Assembly (NCBI GenBank): GCA_964059195.1
Contig: CAXKWD010000004.1
Coordinates: forward strand, 118,189,938 to 118,253,937
Reading direction: 5' to 3'
Source: Ectobius pallidus
Lineage: Eukaryota; Arthropoda; Insecta; Blattodea; Ectobiidae
Length of the DNA stretch: 64,000 nucleotides
Part shown: positions 11,305 through 22,273 of the stretch, one piece after another
How the letters are laid out: each line of letters starts with the position of its first letter
How positions within the stretch are numbered: position 1 is the stretch's first letter
The notes under the pieces: generated by a model
What the model was told of the DNA's origin: nothing
The model's database searches: none
What the model saw: only the letters and a program-made list of their open reading frames with translations
Translations under genes and position numbers: made by a program

Positions 11305-12621
11305 CAAGGTGGGGCACAGCAACTTTCTTATTTGAATTTGGCGCCCTGAAGCGATTGTTGCTCCGAGAAGGGTGGGGGTAGGCACATTCAAGAGGACGCG
11401 TCGTCCAGTTTTATCTAAGCTTGGTTTAGTTAGCGTCATGGAGTGGACGAAGCTGGAGCGTGCGTTCGCTGTCAAAGCATATTTTTCAAATGGACTCTCA
11501 ATCATAGCCACGCAACGTGCATTCCGTAAGCATTTCAATATTGCATCCCGTGATCGTGTTCCTGGCTGGCAGTCGATTGTTTCATGGGTAAACAACTTCA
11601 GGGAAACTGGTGATGTGAAGGAAAAAAAACTTCGACTTCCACGAACAGCAAGATCACCCCAAAACATTGACATGGTAAGGCTTTCTGTTTTGCGATCCCC
11701 TCAGCGCTCTGCCCGTTAACATGCAGCTGCTGTTGGGTTGTCTGCTCGTTCTGTGAGGCGAATCCTTCATGAAGAGCTGAAATTTCATCCCTACAAGTTG
11801 GCTGTGGTGCAGGAACTTAATCCACATGATTTTGTTGCTCCAGAAAATGCATTTGAGGCGCTTCTTGGCATGCCTCATCACGCACTTGTTTTCTTCAGTG
11901 ATGAGGCTCACTTCCACCTTTCGGGATCTGTAAATAAGCAGAACATGCGCTATTGGAGCCCTGATAATCCCAGACAACGGCATGAGCGTCCCTTACATTC
12001 ACAACGTGTAACTGTTTGGTGTGCACTGTCACGAGTTGGATTAATTGGTCCATGGTTTTTTGAAGAAAACGAATGGGCCGTTTCGGTGACTTCTGACCGA
12101 TATGTCCGCATGATTCAGGAGTTTTTCCTGCCAACACTCAATGAGATGGATGTGGGAGATGTATGGTTCCAGCTGGACGGTGCCATGGCACACACAGCAC
12201 GTGTGTCAATGACTGTTTTGTGTCATCACTTCCCAGGACGCCTCATCTCCTTGAGGGGCGATCTGCACTGGCCAGCACGGTCCCCTGATTTAGCCCCCTG
12301 CGTCTATTTTTTATGGGGCTATCTAAAATCCCTTGTTTACAACGATCGTCCTAGGACCCTGGCTCACCTGAAGAACAATATTCGTCAAGCTATTGCCAAC
12401 ATAACCGTCGATATGCTGTAAAGAGTTGAACGAAACTTCCGAGTTCGACTAACGCAGTGTTTTGAGAATAATGGATGCCATCTGCCTGATATCATTTTCG
12501 AAACAGTGTAAACATAAAATTTAAATGTTGTACTTGATGCTGTTCAAAGAATTAATTATATACCTGCATTACTTTTTTTAAATTGAATTTTTAAATAAGC
12601 AAGTTCCTCTGCCCCACCCTG
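11305..12621 (+). mobile_element. Tc1/mariner element, DD41D type
   Basis: A 1317-bp element with TIRs CAAGGTGGGGCACAGCAACT and its diverged complement at the right end, flanked by TA at 11303-11304 and 12622-12623. The left TA is the same TA that closes the decayed mariner at 10729-11302, so it inserted into that duplication. It carries one + strand transposase gene with lesions. Confidence 0.9.
11372..12513 (+). pseudogene. DD41D-type transposase, inactivated
   Basis: N-terminal helix-turn-helix at about 11440-11660, where M-E-W-T near 11438 is a better start than the upstream frame. The catalytic core follows: D1 in F-F-S-D-E-A-H-F, D2 in Q-L-D-G-A-M-A-H-T, and the third site in S-P-D-L-A-P-C-V-Y-F-L-W-G. 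The spacing from D2 to that third position is 41 residues, which defines the DD41D group of Tc1/mariner enzymes. The third Asp is replaced by Val (GTC). In-frame stops at 11717-11719 and about 12419-12421 also break the frame, the second where the family continues with Q-R-V-E or similar. So the enzyme is dead three times over. Confidence 0.85.
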
Positions 12622-12956
12622 TACTACTGACTCTTTCGTTTAATCTTTATTATCAATCAATAACAGGTTTTTTTTTTTTTTAAATTTTAATGATGAGTAC
12701 CAGTTACAGGACCTGATAGAAAGTACTTTTCTAATGGTAACATACTTCATTTTTCAATCCACATAAAGTAAAAATGTTTTAATACATATATTATGTGATA
12801 GTTTTTTAAATAAATTCTCCTCCTTAATCTTTTTTTCTTTTTCTTCACCTTTTTTTCTTTTTCTGCATTTGCTTCATCTGACTTTATTGAGGTCTATTCA
12901 TAAATTTTATTTTAAAATGAGTTGCGATTGTATACTAACCTCAATTTATCTTTCAG
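12622..12956. other. Intron with polypyrimidine-rich end
   Basis: No gene. T-rich and TTTTTCTT runs at 12669-12680 and 12826-12865 precede the TTTCAG acceptor of the next MTRR exon. Confidence 0.6.
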
Positions 12957-13059
12957 ATTCCCATTTATTTCAGAAAGAGTACAGGATTTACTCTACCAAA
13001 AGATCCAAAAATTCCACTGATACTTATAGGACCAGGCACTGGAGTTGCTCCTTACATTG
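12957..13059 (+). CDS. MTRR: Methionine synthase reductase, NADPH-site exon
   Basis: This 103-bp exon encodes the link to the NADPH domain and its first motif: I-P-I-Y-F-R-K-S near the start, then [13 protein letters not shown]. The G-x-G-T-G-x-A-P loop binds the NADPH pyrophosphate in all FNR-like diflavin reductases. It starts after a TTTCAG acceptor in phase 0 and ends at a GTGAGT donor after one base of the codon for Gly, which the next exon completes with GT. The C-terminal I-G-F of the family motif is therefore split across the intron, and both sides match. Confidence 0.93.
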
Positions 13060-13284
13060 GTGAGTACCATTTATAGGCTGCGCACGTGATTAAGCTGCAC
13101 CATAATTTAGGCAATAAATAAGTAAATTTTGATATTCTAATAATAGGGCATAAACACAGGTTCAGTATTATGAAATAGAGTATGTAAATTTGAATATTCA
13201 TACTGCACCCTACAAGCTGTACCATAGGATTCTCTCATAGCAAAAGGGTTGTAAAACCATAACTGCTGGCCAAACATAACATAG

Positions 13285-13665
13285 GGTTGGAGGTCGTTTT
13301 CTTGCAGAATTTAGATCAATCTGAATACTCATACTGGATTTAAATTGTCATGAAAACGGGAACTCAGATCGATCTGAGTCTGAAGGTTAAGTAGGATCGG
13401 ATCGGACTGCAAACGCCATGAAAACACTACCACGTATTCAGTTCGATCTCAATATGCTAATCAGACATTCCATTGGTCCTCAATGTCCTCGCGATGTTCC
13501 CGTGTATGGTGAGAAGGGTTTCATTGGTCGTGGAATGTGGGGCTAGTGCATTCTGTGGATTCTCTCAGAAACGTTTTCAATAATGGATCTAAGGTTTGCA
13601 AGAAAACAGGATCATATTGGAACTTAGATCGATTTGAATTCTGCATGAAAACGTAACTGTTCAAA
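13285..13665. mobile_element. Candidate MITE
   Basis: Sequence near 13287-13322 (CGTTTTCTTGCAGAATTTAG and beyond) is repeated inverted near 13618-13660, about 35 bp with several mismatches. Between them similar short blocks (GATCGATCTGAGT, GATCGGATCGGACT) recur. No open frame. No clear target-site duplication was found, so superfamily is unknown. Confidence 0.5.
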
Positions 13666-14282
13666 CATGGATAGAGCGAGAGCTAGTTACACTTCCTAAT
13701 TTAAGGTACAATTTATGTGTTATGCAATAGAACACGGAAGTAGGGTAAGCAAGGAGATAGTTTGACATGATGTGGTGGTGATGTCAATGACTAATAAGTG
13801 TTTAAAAAAAAAAAAAAAATGGATTAATAAATTATTTTGTTAAGAGGGTTTAAAAAGTATGTATGGAAAATTTTTAAATTTCACCTTTTTTCCGATAAGT
13901 GAACTTTCTTTAAAATCGGTCTGTAGGGGGTCTTTAGCTAAATCTGCATGCAACGATAATGTTACATCTATCTTCAGGGATCATTTGGCAAAATCACATG
14001 TATTGAAAATATTGGTAAAACTCCGTTTGTAGGGGTTCACTTACTGAAACCACATGTACCTAAAACATTACATCATTGTCTGCATTAGATGCTTAGAGTT
14101 CAGAAGTGGCACGAAGAGACTCATATAGCAAGACAGAGGGATGCCAGTCCTTGCCCATCCCTTTTGACTATAGCAGAATGTGTCAGTCTCCTTAGGGAGT
14201 TCACTAGATTTAGGCAGCATGCACAATGCATATGCATATCATGCAGCTGCATCCCCAATACAGCCTACCTAACTTTTATTTT
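13666..14282. other. No recognised gene
   Basis: Intronic; one A-run at 13803-13819 and otherwise no structure I can name. Confidence 0.5.
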
Positions 14283-15095
14283 GGGAAAAAAACACATTAC
14301 GACCCGAGCGAGCCCCCCACCACTACTCTCTTAACGGGACAGCGAGGAAAGTAGGGGTTTTGCTATGGAGCATGTCTAAAGCACACACGCTGAGGACTTT
14401 ACAGCACTTCCATTTATTCCCTTTTGTCTTGAGCATTTCTTGTAAATCACCATGTTTAACTTCTCAGTTGTATGAAAATATGGAAACTCAGCCAAATATG
14501 GTAAATATAACATTCATATGAGTCTCTGGGAAAAAATGCATAGGGGATCAAGTTTCAATTTACCTTATAGTATATACACTTTCTTACTGTTAGGAAGGAT
14601 ATAAAATTATCATATTTACTCATGTACAGGTAGCAGCAGTTTTCACCCAAAAATTAATTTGAAGTTAGAAAATTTAGCTGTCACACTCAAAATAAAGGCA
14701 AGTAAACACTTTGCGACCCGAGCGGCTCCCCTTTCCATCGGCCTGGTCGCCTTCTCCGCCAGCTTGCCTGCGTGCTCGCCTCCCCTACACCTACCACGCA
14801 TCATCCCCCGCGCATATAGCTCATGCCGGCCGCTACTAAGCGCCGGTAATACAGCTTCCTGTGTTAAGCCGCGGCTTACTCTAATGATTGCAATTACCAT
14901 GTCACCAGAGCCTCTTTAGCATTACTCAGGGCCCGCCACGTGAAGGCAGAGGTTGATTTGGGAAGGAGAGGTTATATTTGACACATCACTTCCCGTATTA
15001 AAGAATCTCCCCACCCAAAACCCCTACTTTCCTCGCTGTCCCGTTAAGAGAGTAGTGGTGGGGGGCTCGCTCAGGTCGTAATGTGTTTTTTTCCC
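14283..15095. mobile_element. Foldback element, 79-bp near-perfect arms
   Basis: Arms 14283-14361 and 15017-15095 are inverted repeats matching at 78 of 79 positions (one mismatch within the GACCCGAGCG block). The 655-bp interior has a GC-rich tract at 14700-14890 that also repeats part of the arm (GCGACCCGAGCG at about 14712). Open frames run both ways through the GC-rich tract but show no motifs. It abuts the left side of the repeat at 15100-15600. Confidence 0.8.
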
Positions 15096-15099
15096 TAAA

Positions 15100-15600
15100 A
15101 TTGTAAAGTCTTATCTGTGACTAATAAAATGGCTATATCCGTATTTCCGCAAAAATGACTTAAGGGGCACTTTACTCGTATCCATTTTCAATTTTTCTAG
15201 ATTATATCCATTACAGTAGGCGATACATGAAAACCTATCACAGTAAAGTTATAGAAAAATTTTAAATGAACATTTTTTGTTTAACGCATTTCTTTGTACA
15301 TTTAATAGATATCAAGATAAAAACGAAATAAGGACAGCTTAAATGCGAATTTCAGAACATAAATGTCAATTAAAATATGAATGACATTTTGTTGCCCCTA
15401 GTAACAAAAAAACCTATAGGCCTAATGTACTTATTGTTGTGAAATGCAATCAGTTTAGCTCAGTCGCAATGAACACACTAAAACCAATTACAGCGAGGTG
15501 GTAGGCCTATGGGCTAACAGGGAAGAGGTCCTGAGTTCAAATCAAACCTCGTGGCCGCCCAAATTGACTTGGGTTTTTCATGGTTCCGTCGTTCGCAAAG
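15100..15600. repeat. Dispersed repeat, copy 1
   Basis: This segment matches 26078-26155 plus 26718-27110 in the same orientation, at perhaps 80-85% identity by eye. It ends in a tRNA-like stretch (GGAAGAGGTCCTGAGTTCAA near 15520-15540) that carries a B-box-like GTTCAAATC. It could be a long tRNA-tailed SINE or the end of a larger element. The second copy was later interrupted by a palindromic insertion. Confidence 0.7.
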
Positions 15601-15747
15601 GCAAACGCCGGGTTTGTAGGACTTGCTTATTTTCCATAACTCATCGCCGTTATGTCACTGGATATTATAATCGTTTAAACTGAATATCACATAAGAAGAC
15701 ATTACTAAACAATAGAAACATGATGCGAATGAGTTGTTAATATAGAC

Positions 15748-16299
15748 CAGCGTTTCTCAACCTATGGTCCCGCGGACCACTGGTGGTCCGCGAACACGGT
15801 GCAGATGGTCCGCAGACATAATTAATTTTAAAATATCATAAAGCAAGTGGGAAGTAAAGAAGTAGACATTTTTCACATAAAATGGACACTAGATGTCAAA
15901 GGTTTAAAATCTTCGAAAATACAGGTCATATCGACTAAATTTGACTGATATTGAGCCAAAAAAACAATGACTCTGCAAGAGGCGTCAAGCTCAACCGTCT
16001 CATTAAAAGTGAGTAATAACATAATTCCTAATTATATTATCAAATTGGTAATACATATTAAAGTCTGTTCAAAATATAATTTTACTGCCAATAGTTTCAT
16101 TCCAATTCAATAACTGTGTTTCCGTCGGATTAAAAAAAATGTATTTCGTTATAACGACCTATAATTTAATACCCCAAATATTAAGAATATAGGCCTACAT
16201 ATAGCCTACTTTTAAAAATTGGATGTAAACTTTGGGGTCCGTAAATTTTATTTTACTCATTTTAGAGGTCCTCGGGTTCAAAAAGGTTAAGAAACGCTG
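15748..16299. mobile_element. hAT MITE, deletion derivative of the 19753 element
   Basis: Ends are CAGCGTTTCTCAACC and its inverted counterpart, and the 8-bp target-site duplication ATATAGAC is perfect (15740-15747 and 16300-16307). Its internal sequence (about 15890-16050) is the reverse complement of 20000-20120, the transposase C-terminal end of the hAT at 19753-21285. It is therefore an internally deleted member of that family in opposite orientation. Confidence 0.92.
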
Positions 16300-16307
16300 A
16301 TATAGAC

Positions 16308-16884
16308 TAATGTTTCACGCAAACATACTAAACACGTGGTATGACCTACATGCAGTTAAAGTGTGCAATATAACCTAAGTAGTAGTAGTAGTGGTGGTGA
16401 AATTCAAATATAAGTCGCCCCTTAAGCTTCCCCATTCGATATTCACATTTGCACGGACTGTGTGATGTATTTTTTTTCTGAGCGAAGCAGAGTGACCAAC
16501 TGCCCTTGTATACTGTTGCATATAGCTAAATAATGCATAACACTAACCACATAGTTAAGTGTGCAAAGCGGAGGCGGCAGCCGTAGCGAAGCGCCCTTGC
16601 ATTTTCGAATAATGTACGATACACTGTTTGTAGGTTTCGAAAATGTGGCATATTATATTTCCCGCAAGGTTTGTCAGCCTGCCACCTCTCGTCTAGCGGT
16701 AAGACGTCACACCTCCAACGTCCAATCACGAGTTTCTTCATAATACTAGGACAGAAGAATTCGCTAGATCGTGGTATAAAAGAAACTGCATCGGTGAAGA
16801 TAGGTTGGGTGGGACCGATTTATCCCAAGGTGCAATTTATATTTGAATTTTCCCGTAGCAGTAGTAGTACTAATAATATGCAGT
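16308..16884. other. No recognised gene
   Basis: Intronic. A short TAGCGGTAAGACG stretch at about 16693 looks like a tRNA A box but no B box follows. Confidence 0.5.
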
Positions 16885-17120
16885 TTTCTGTCATTGATTA
16901 TTATTATTATTGTTATTATTCTTATTATTATTTCACGGTAAAAGCATTGAACATAAAGATTGACCCTGATGCTTTCCGTTCTAGATACTTGTTAGTTTTA
17001 TGAAAATGTAATAAGTAAAATTTAATTGTCTCTTTAATTTAATTTTTTCTGTGCTAGCCTTTAACACGTATATGCGAGAAAGTTTGTGCAACGTATTTTT
17101 GCACCATATATTTCTTGTGC
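16885..17120 (-). mobile_element. Internally deleted I-like LINE derivative, copy 1
   Basis: From the high-coordinate side it starts with the same block as 4080-4150 (W-C-K then H-K-L-S on the minus strand), jumps at about 17040, and continues with the same 3' end as 2705-2803, closing with a TTATTA tail at 16896-16932. The RNase H region present in the 2673 copy is missing. The copy at 27216-27430 has nearly the same junction, so this may be a non-autonomous family rather than two chance deletions. Confidence 0.7.
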
Positions 17121-17422
17121 AAGTTAACTTTTTAACCATTTCGAAAAGGGAAGTTTGAAGTAATGCTGTTTCTAATTGATTGAAACAGATTACTGCTTGG
17201 CAAATGGATTGTATCATGTTAGTCTATGGACTCACAAAGTAGAAACCTAGAACAGTGTAGCAAAAGAGAATGACTGAATATTTTTTTTCCCTATGGAGAC
17301 ATATGAGATCTCTGCAAAGGCAGAGAGATTTTATACTAGGAAACTTCCACACAAGATAATTCTGTGCACCTGTGTATTCACTTGTGCAGCTCAAGTGATT
17401 TTGGACGTAAAAATTATTATTC

Positions 17423-17689
17423 TTGAGCCAAGAGAAGGCCATCCTTCATGTAGCTTCCCTCATCCCTCATGAGACTTTAAGACTTGTGCAGAAGGATCCA
17501 AGGAGTGGCAGTAGAGGATTAGTACAACAAGTTAATCTTCCAGCAGACTATCCATATGCTATCCAAACATTAATTAGAACCTTATCACATCCAGAGGGTA
17601 CAGTACCTCATCGAACAGAATTTTCTTTAGCTGCCATTGCAAGAGAATGCAGTACGGAGGTAGTGTCTAATTTACCTGAATCACCATAA
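17423..17689 (+). pseudogene. Unrecognised coding-like segment
   Basis: An 88-codon frame ending at 17689 has a protein-like composition (A-S-L-I-P-H-E-T near the start, then L-P-A-D-Y-P, and A-I-A-R-E-C-S). It looks unlike its AT-rich intronic surroundings. I do not recognise the family. No acceptor or donor fits it into MTRR, whose reading frame is complete without it. It may be a captured exon, a retrocopy fragment or part of a transposon. Confidence 0.35.
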
Positions 17690-17788
17690 CGGGATAGTGA
17701 CAACCTGCTGTATCTCTTTTTTTCTGTCTATTGCTTATCTTTCTCTTTCTGATAGGGATACAACTATTAAGGTATACGGTATACTGAC

Positions 17789-18161
17789 TAGGGTGGCCAG
17801 ACGTCCAGCTTTTGGCCGGACTGTAAGGCTTTTTGCTAAGCAGTCCTCCATCCGGCGCAGCTTTATGCCGGACGTTGATTTGTCCCCCTTTTCGAGACTC
17901 TGATGGATCGGTAAAGCATATTAATAAAATTTGTATTTTCCCGTATGTTCCTGCCAATCCTAAGGATGGCACACTTGTCCATACGATGATAGCGTACTAT
18001 CATTTATTTTATATAAATGCAGTTATTAGGCTAAGTAAAATTAGTCAGGGTTATACCATGTAATATCTGCTGTCCAGCCGTCCATGCCCGAAGTTGTATA
18101 CTATGCTACATTACCGAAGAAGTGTGTCCTCCTTTCTGACATTTTAGAAATGGCCACCCTA
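17789..18161. mobile_element. hAT-like MITE
   Basis: TIRs TAGGGTGGCCA and TGGCCACCCTA bound a 373-bp segment with an 8-bp flank ATACTGAC on the left and ATACTGCC on the right (7 of 8 match). No open frame of note. The 8-bp duplication and the terminal sequence fit hAT. Confidence 0.75.
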
Positions 18162-18477
18162 ATACTGCCAGAAGTGGTGAGTAAAGAATTTGCCACATTG
18201 CCAGATTTCAATAACCGATTTTCTAAAATACGTTGATTCTTGGAAAAATCTTATTGCAAACCACCCCCGAACACAAGCTCTGCTTCTTCGGGTGGTGTAT
18301 CAACTTTTTATGTATATTTTTCGTGTAATTTGAAACAATAAATTGTAATTGCAATTGTAAATTGTAATTGCAATATAATTAAAAAAAAAAAAAAAAAAAC
18401 TGAGGCTGAAAATGTTATATGTGAGGTATGTTGTAGTAAGCAAGGATGAGAAACACATTCCTTATGAGGAATAAGTA

Positions 18478-19434
18478 CAGAGTGGACCAAAAGTCGCGAT
18501 CAGATAATGTTTATATTGTAATAGCTCATTTTCCGAAACCGAAAACTAATTAAAAACTAGTCATAGGCTGAGAGGAATATTTACCCCCTTCATATAAGTT
18601 TTGTATGATTAGTTTGTCGATTTTACGATAGAGCAAGGACATTGTTATGTTTTAGTGACAAGCTATATTTTTCTTGCGTGCGGGTTTATTAGGCGATTGT
18701 TGTTGATGTGCAACGCTGTGTTATGTTTTGTTGTAAGCAATGGCGGATACAAGCAAATATACGATTGAGGAACGTATCATTGTTAGTGTGTGGGGTCATG
18801 AAAAAGAACAAACTGGCGTAACGTACGAAGAAATCAGAGGGAACTTCTTTCTTCGTTTCAGTAAAGCAGCTCACACTGAAGCCAATCTTCGGAAACTGGA
18901 AAACAAGACTTTCTCAACAGGCTCTGTATTGGATGCAAAACGCAGAGGAAGACCTATAAAATATTGCGGCGATGATGTCAGTAATCGTCTGAGTGAATCA
19001 TTGGAGGGTTCACCGATGAAATCAACAAGGAAGCGATCGGCAGAAATGCAGATCCCAAGAACTTCGTTGTGCGACACCTGGCTCTGGTCCTCCTTAGAAG
19101 AAAATCTTGGGTCGGAATGATTCGGATGGATTCTGCAGAACAAGTGAAAGAGAGATCATCCGTATCTTCAGAACGATCACTCCCGAAATGCTGAGGCGGG
19201 CAAGCAGAAGGACATGGCGGCGCATTCAACTGTGCGCGGAAAACGATGGTTCACATGCCAAAACTTTGGACGTTTAATAATGATGCTGACAGGTTCAGGG
19301 AACTTTATTTTACCATATTTTCATCATTTAATACTTACTACTTCAATAAATAAAATGTTTACGTCAATTGTGGCATTTTATTATTGCATAACCTAACATA
19401 CAAAATATCTGATCCCGACTTTTGGTCCACTCTG
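18478..19434 (+). mobile_element. Tc1/mariner element, internally deleted
   Basis: A 957-bp element between TA at 18476-18477 and 19435-19436, with TIRs CAGAGTGGACCAAAAGTCG and its complement. It carries the N-terminal end of a transposase and, after a deletion, a short C-terminal piece at about 19155-19270. It lacks the catalytic core. Confidence 0.85.
18740..19120 (+). pseudogene. Tc1/mariner transposase N-terminal fragment
   Basis: 127 codons of a helix-turn-helix region: Y-T-I-E-E-R-I near the start, then T-E-A-N-L-R-K-L and G-S-V-L-D-A-K-R-R-G-R-P, which is the usual G-R-P linker between the two DNA-binding helices of these enzymes. The frame is lost after about residue 115, where family members continue into a second helix-turn-helix. 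No D-D-D/E residues remain. Confidence 0.75.
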
Positions 19435-19752
19435 TAGAAAACTTGATACTATAGCAGAGTTGACACTAAAACAGATCTCATTATAACAAAGTTCTACTGT
19501 ACAAGGTTTTTGGATGCCAAAGCTCACTTACTGAAAAAGGTTTTTTTTATTACTTATTTTCTTATCTTAAGGAGAATGCCAGATCGCCTCTACACAGAGG
19601 GCGCACAGGAAGGATTCCCGGTTCTAAGTCCGATGCATGTTTCAGGCAGCAGATAACATCAGAATTGAAATAGTCTTGGACAGGGCTGTTCAAACCCATA
19701 CAGAATGATATGTTGCATCTGTTAAAGCTCATGGACAACAGTTCCTCTAATA

Positions 19753-21285
19753 CAGCGTTTCTCAACCTTTTTGAACCCGAGGACCTCTAAAATTTTACGG
19801 ACCCCTAGTTTTACATACCATTTTTAAAAGTAGGCTATATGTAGGTCTATATTCTTAATATTTGGGGTATTAATTGCATGTCATTATATTGGAATAAATC
19901 TAAATACATTTTTTAATTCGACAGAAACACAGTTATAGGATTGGAAGTAACCTATTGACAGAAAAATATTTTAAACGGACTTTAATATTTATTACCGATT
20001 TGATAATATAATTAGGTATTATGTTATTACTCACTTTTAATGAGATGGTTGAGCTTGTTGCCTCTTGTAGAGTTCCTGGATATCTGGCTCAATATTAGTC
20101 AAATTTAGTCGAAGATCAGCTGATACATTAAGTTGGTTTCTGTATTTTGTTTTTAGTTGAACGAGCGATGAAAATCCCTTCTCACAAAGATAGGTTGTTG
20201 AAAACTGCATGACTATTTTCAATGCTTCTTCAGATAATTCTGGAAATTCACTTCTCACTGAAGATGAGATCCAGAATCGAGACAAACTAAGATTACGGAA
20301 TTGGGTTTTAAGCCCACTGTCACTTGAGAGTTCAAATAACTGTTCTTTCTTCGATAATGAGAGATCATTATCCTGACTGTAAGCCTAAAAAGGATCGCGA
20401 ATCCACAGAAATTTATCATACAAGTTATGTGAAAAATATGTTTCAAATTTTTGTTTTACAGTTCGAGGTGGTTACAAATTCTTTCAACAAACTCAGACTT
20501 GACAGAAATATCGTTTTCCATTAAAAATGGTTCCAACGTTAGAAAAGGTGCAAATTGGCAATTTTTTTATGTAACTAATCCATAGCCCCAGTTTTTTCTG
20601 GAATGCCTTTATTTTGTCGTAAGCGTCAAGAACAGAGTGAAAGATTTTCCCTGGAGGGAGAGATTTAGTTCATTTAATTTAGAAAAAATGGCTGAAAGAT
20701 AGGATAACGCCATTAACCATGCTTCAACAGCAATGAGTGATGCAAAATCAGAAATATGTTCACTTACAAATAATAAAACTTTGTGTCTTAATTGAAATAA
20801 CCTTCATAGTACTTTGCCCCTAGAAAGCCAGCGAATTTCAGAATGAAGCAAAAGGTGTGAATATTCACTGCCCATTTCATCGCACAATACGGAAAATAGC
20901 CTGTTATTTAAAGGTCGAGAATTAATAAAATTAACTAGCTTTACAGCATTATCTAGCACTGTTTTAATTTCTGGTGGCATTCCTTTGAAGCCCAATACTT
21001 CCCTATGTATGAAACAATGCACCCATTTCATATTTGGAGCTACTTCCTTGACTTTAGAAGCAACCCCAATGTGTCTGCCTGTAAGGGCACGGGCTCTGTC
21101 TGAGCATAAACCTACACATTTTCCCCACAGGATCCTTTTCTCTCTTATGTAACTATCAAGAGAGTGAAATATTTCTCCTCCAGTTGTTTGGGTTGGCAAA
21201 GATGTACAAAATAAAATATCGTCCTGTACAAAATAAAATATGCATGACCACCAGTGGTCAGCGGACCATAGGTTGAGAAACGCTG
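19753..21285 (-). mobile_element. hAT element (ZBED5-like), truncated
   Basis: TIRs CAGCGTTTCTCAACC and its complement bound 1533 bp. Flanks CTCTAATA (19745-19752) and CTCTAGTA (21286-21293) form an 8-bp target-site duplication with one difference. The minus-strand transposase is incomplete: the BED finger and first catalytic block are missing. Same family as the MITE at 15748. Confidence 0.9.
20037..21199 (-). pseudogene. hAT transposase fragments, ZBED5 type
   Basis: On the minus strand, 21199-20804 encodes the middle of a ZBED5/FAM200-type hAT transposase, with C-S-D-R-A and C-F-I-H-R-E and later R-W-L-S-R-G-K. Then 20285-20037 encodes the C-terminal dimerisation region, with F-P-E-L-S-E-E-A, T-Y-L-C-E-K-G-F-S and K-T-K-Y-R-N. 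The two are separated by about 500 bp of interrupted frame. Stops and shifts make it inactive. Confidence 0.85.
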
Positions 21286-21638
21286 CTCTAGTATGTTTTT
21301 AAAGTATGTTATGAATGCAACTAATTTTTGAGATCTAATTACTGTATTTTGTTTGTCTAAATCCTACACCAAATGTTTCAGTTTGTCCAAGGGAAATAGT
21401 GCTTTTCATTCTCTAATCTTAAAATTCATTAATTTTTTTCCTATAGTTTCACAAACAATCTGTATGGCAATGTTTTCCCACTCCCCTATTTTACACACAC
21501 ATACTGAAACACAACAATCTGCTCGGTCATTAATTACTATGATACAAAGAACAAATTCATATGTTTAAAATTGCAAGTTTCTCTGCCAAATTCTCCAAGT
21601 CACAGCATCATGTATGCCATCTGACATCATGTATGGTT

Positions 21639-22140
21639 GAGTCTGTAGGCTTCCGCGGCCAGAGTCATCACAGTCTAGGCTATCCGGGTAGCGCCGCGTT
21701 GAGTGTTGAAAGGCCAACGTTTCCACAGCCATTTCGCTGTCTTCTTCAGGGCTAGAAGGTCAGTGACTAAACCGGGCATCGGGCTCTTATATCTGTGTGA
21801 TATTTTACCGCAATCACACAGAACATCAACGGTGTTAAAAGGCCTGGACTTGCCGAAAACCTGGCAACCCCTTCTTTGACACCACCATGATGCAGCAGAA
21901 GGGACAATGGAGCTCCGACCAACCGCTGCTTTCGACCGACCAATCCCAGAGCTCCAGCAGATGCCTCTTTTGTGATTGGCCGGACGCCCGCTACTGCTCT
22001 GCAACATCACACAGATATATAGGAGCTCAATGCCCGGTTTATTCACTGACCTTCTGGCCCTGAAGAAGACACCAACATGGCTGTGGAAACGTTGGCCTTT
22101 CAACACTTGACACGGCGCTACCCGGATAGCCTAGACTGTG
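21639..22140. mobile_element. Palindromic element with hammerhead-like cores, 13-bp TSD
   Basis: Arms of roughly 130-140 bp (about 21672-21810 and 22003-22140) are inverted repeats. The target-site duplication ATCATGTATGGTT is exact at 21626-21638 and 22141-22153. Each arm contains CTGAAGA, a short stem and GAAACGTT (right arm 22060-22066 and 22086-22090), similar to a hammerhead ribozyme core. The start GTAGGCTTCCGCGGCC resembles the start of the 32950 element. It ends 120 bp before the MTRR exon at 22274. Confidence 0.85.
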
Positions 22141-22273
22141 ATCATGTATGGTTCATCCTGCATAACAATGCTTCAAAATGTAAAGCTTTTTGTACTGTTT
22201 TAAACTTGGACAGTAGGTTTATATTAACGTTTAAATTTAAATCTTCATTAATTTAAATAAATTTTATTGACAG

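Noticed and set aside
16683..16735. tRNA-like start TAGCGGTAAGACG
   Set aside because: No B box and no acceptor or T-arm pairing downstream.
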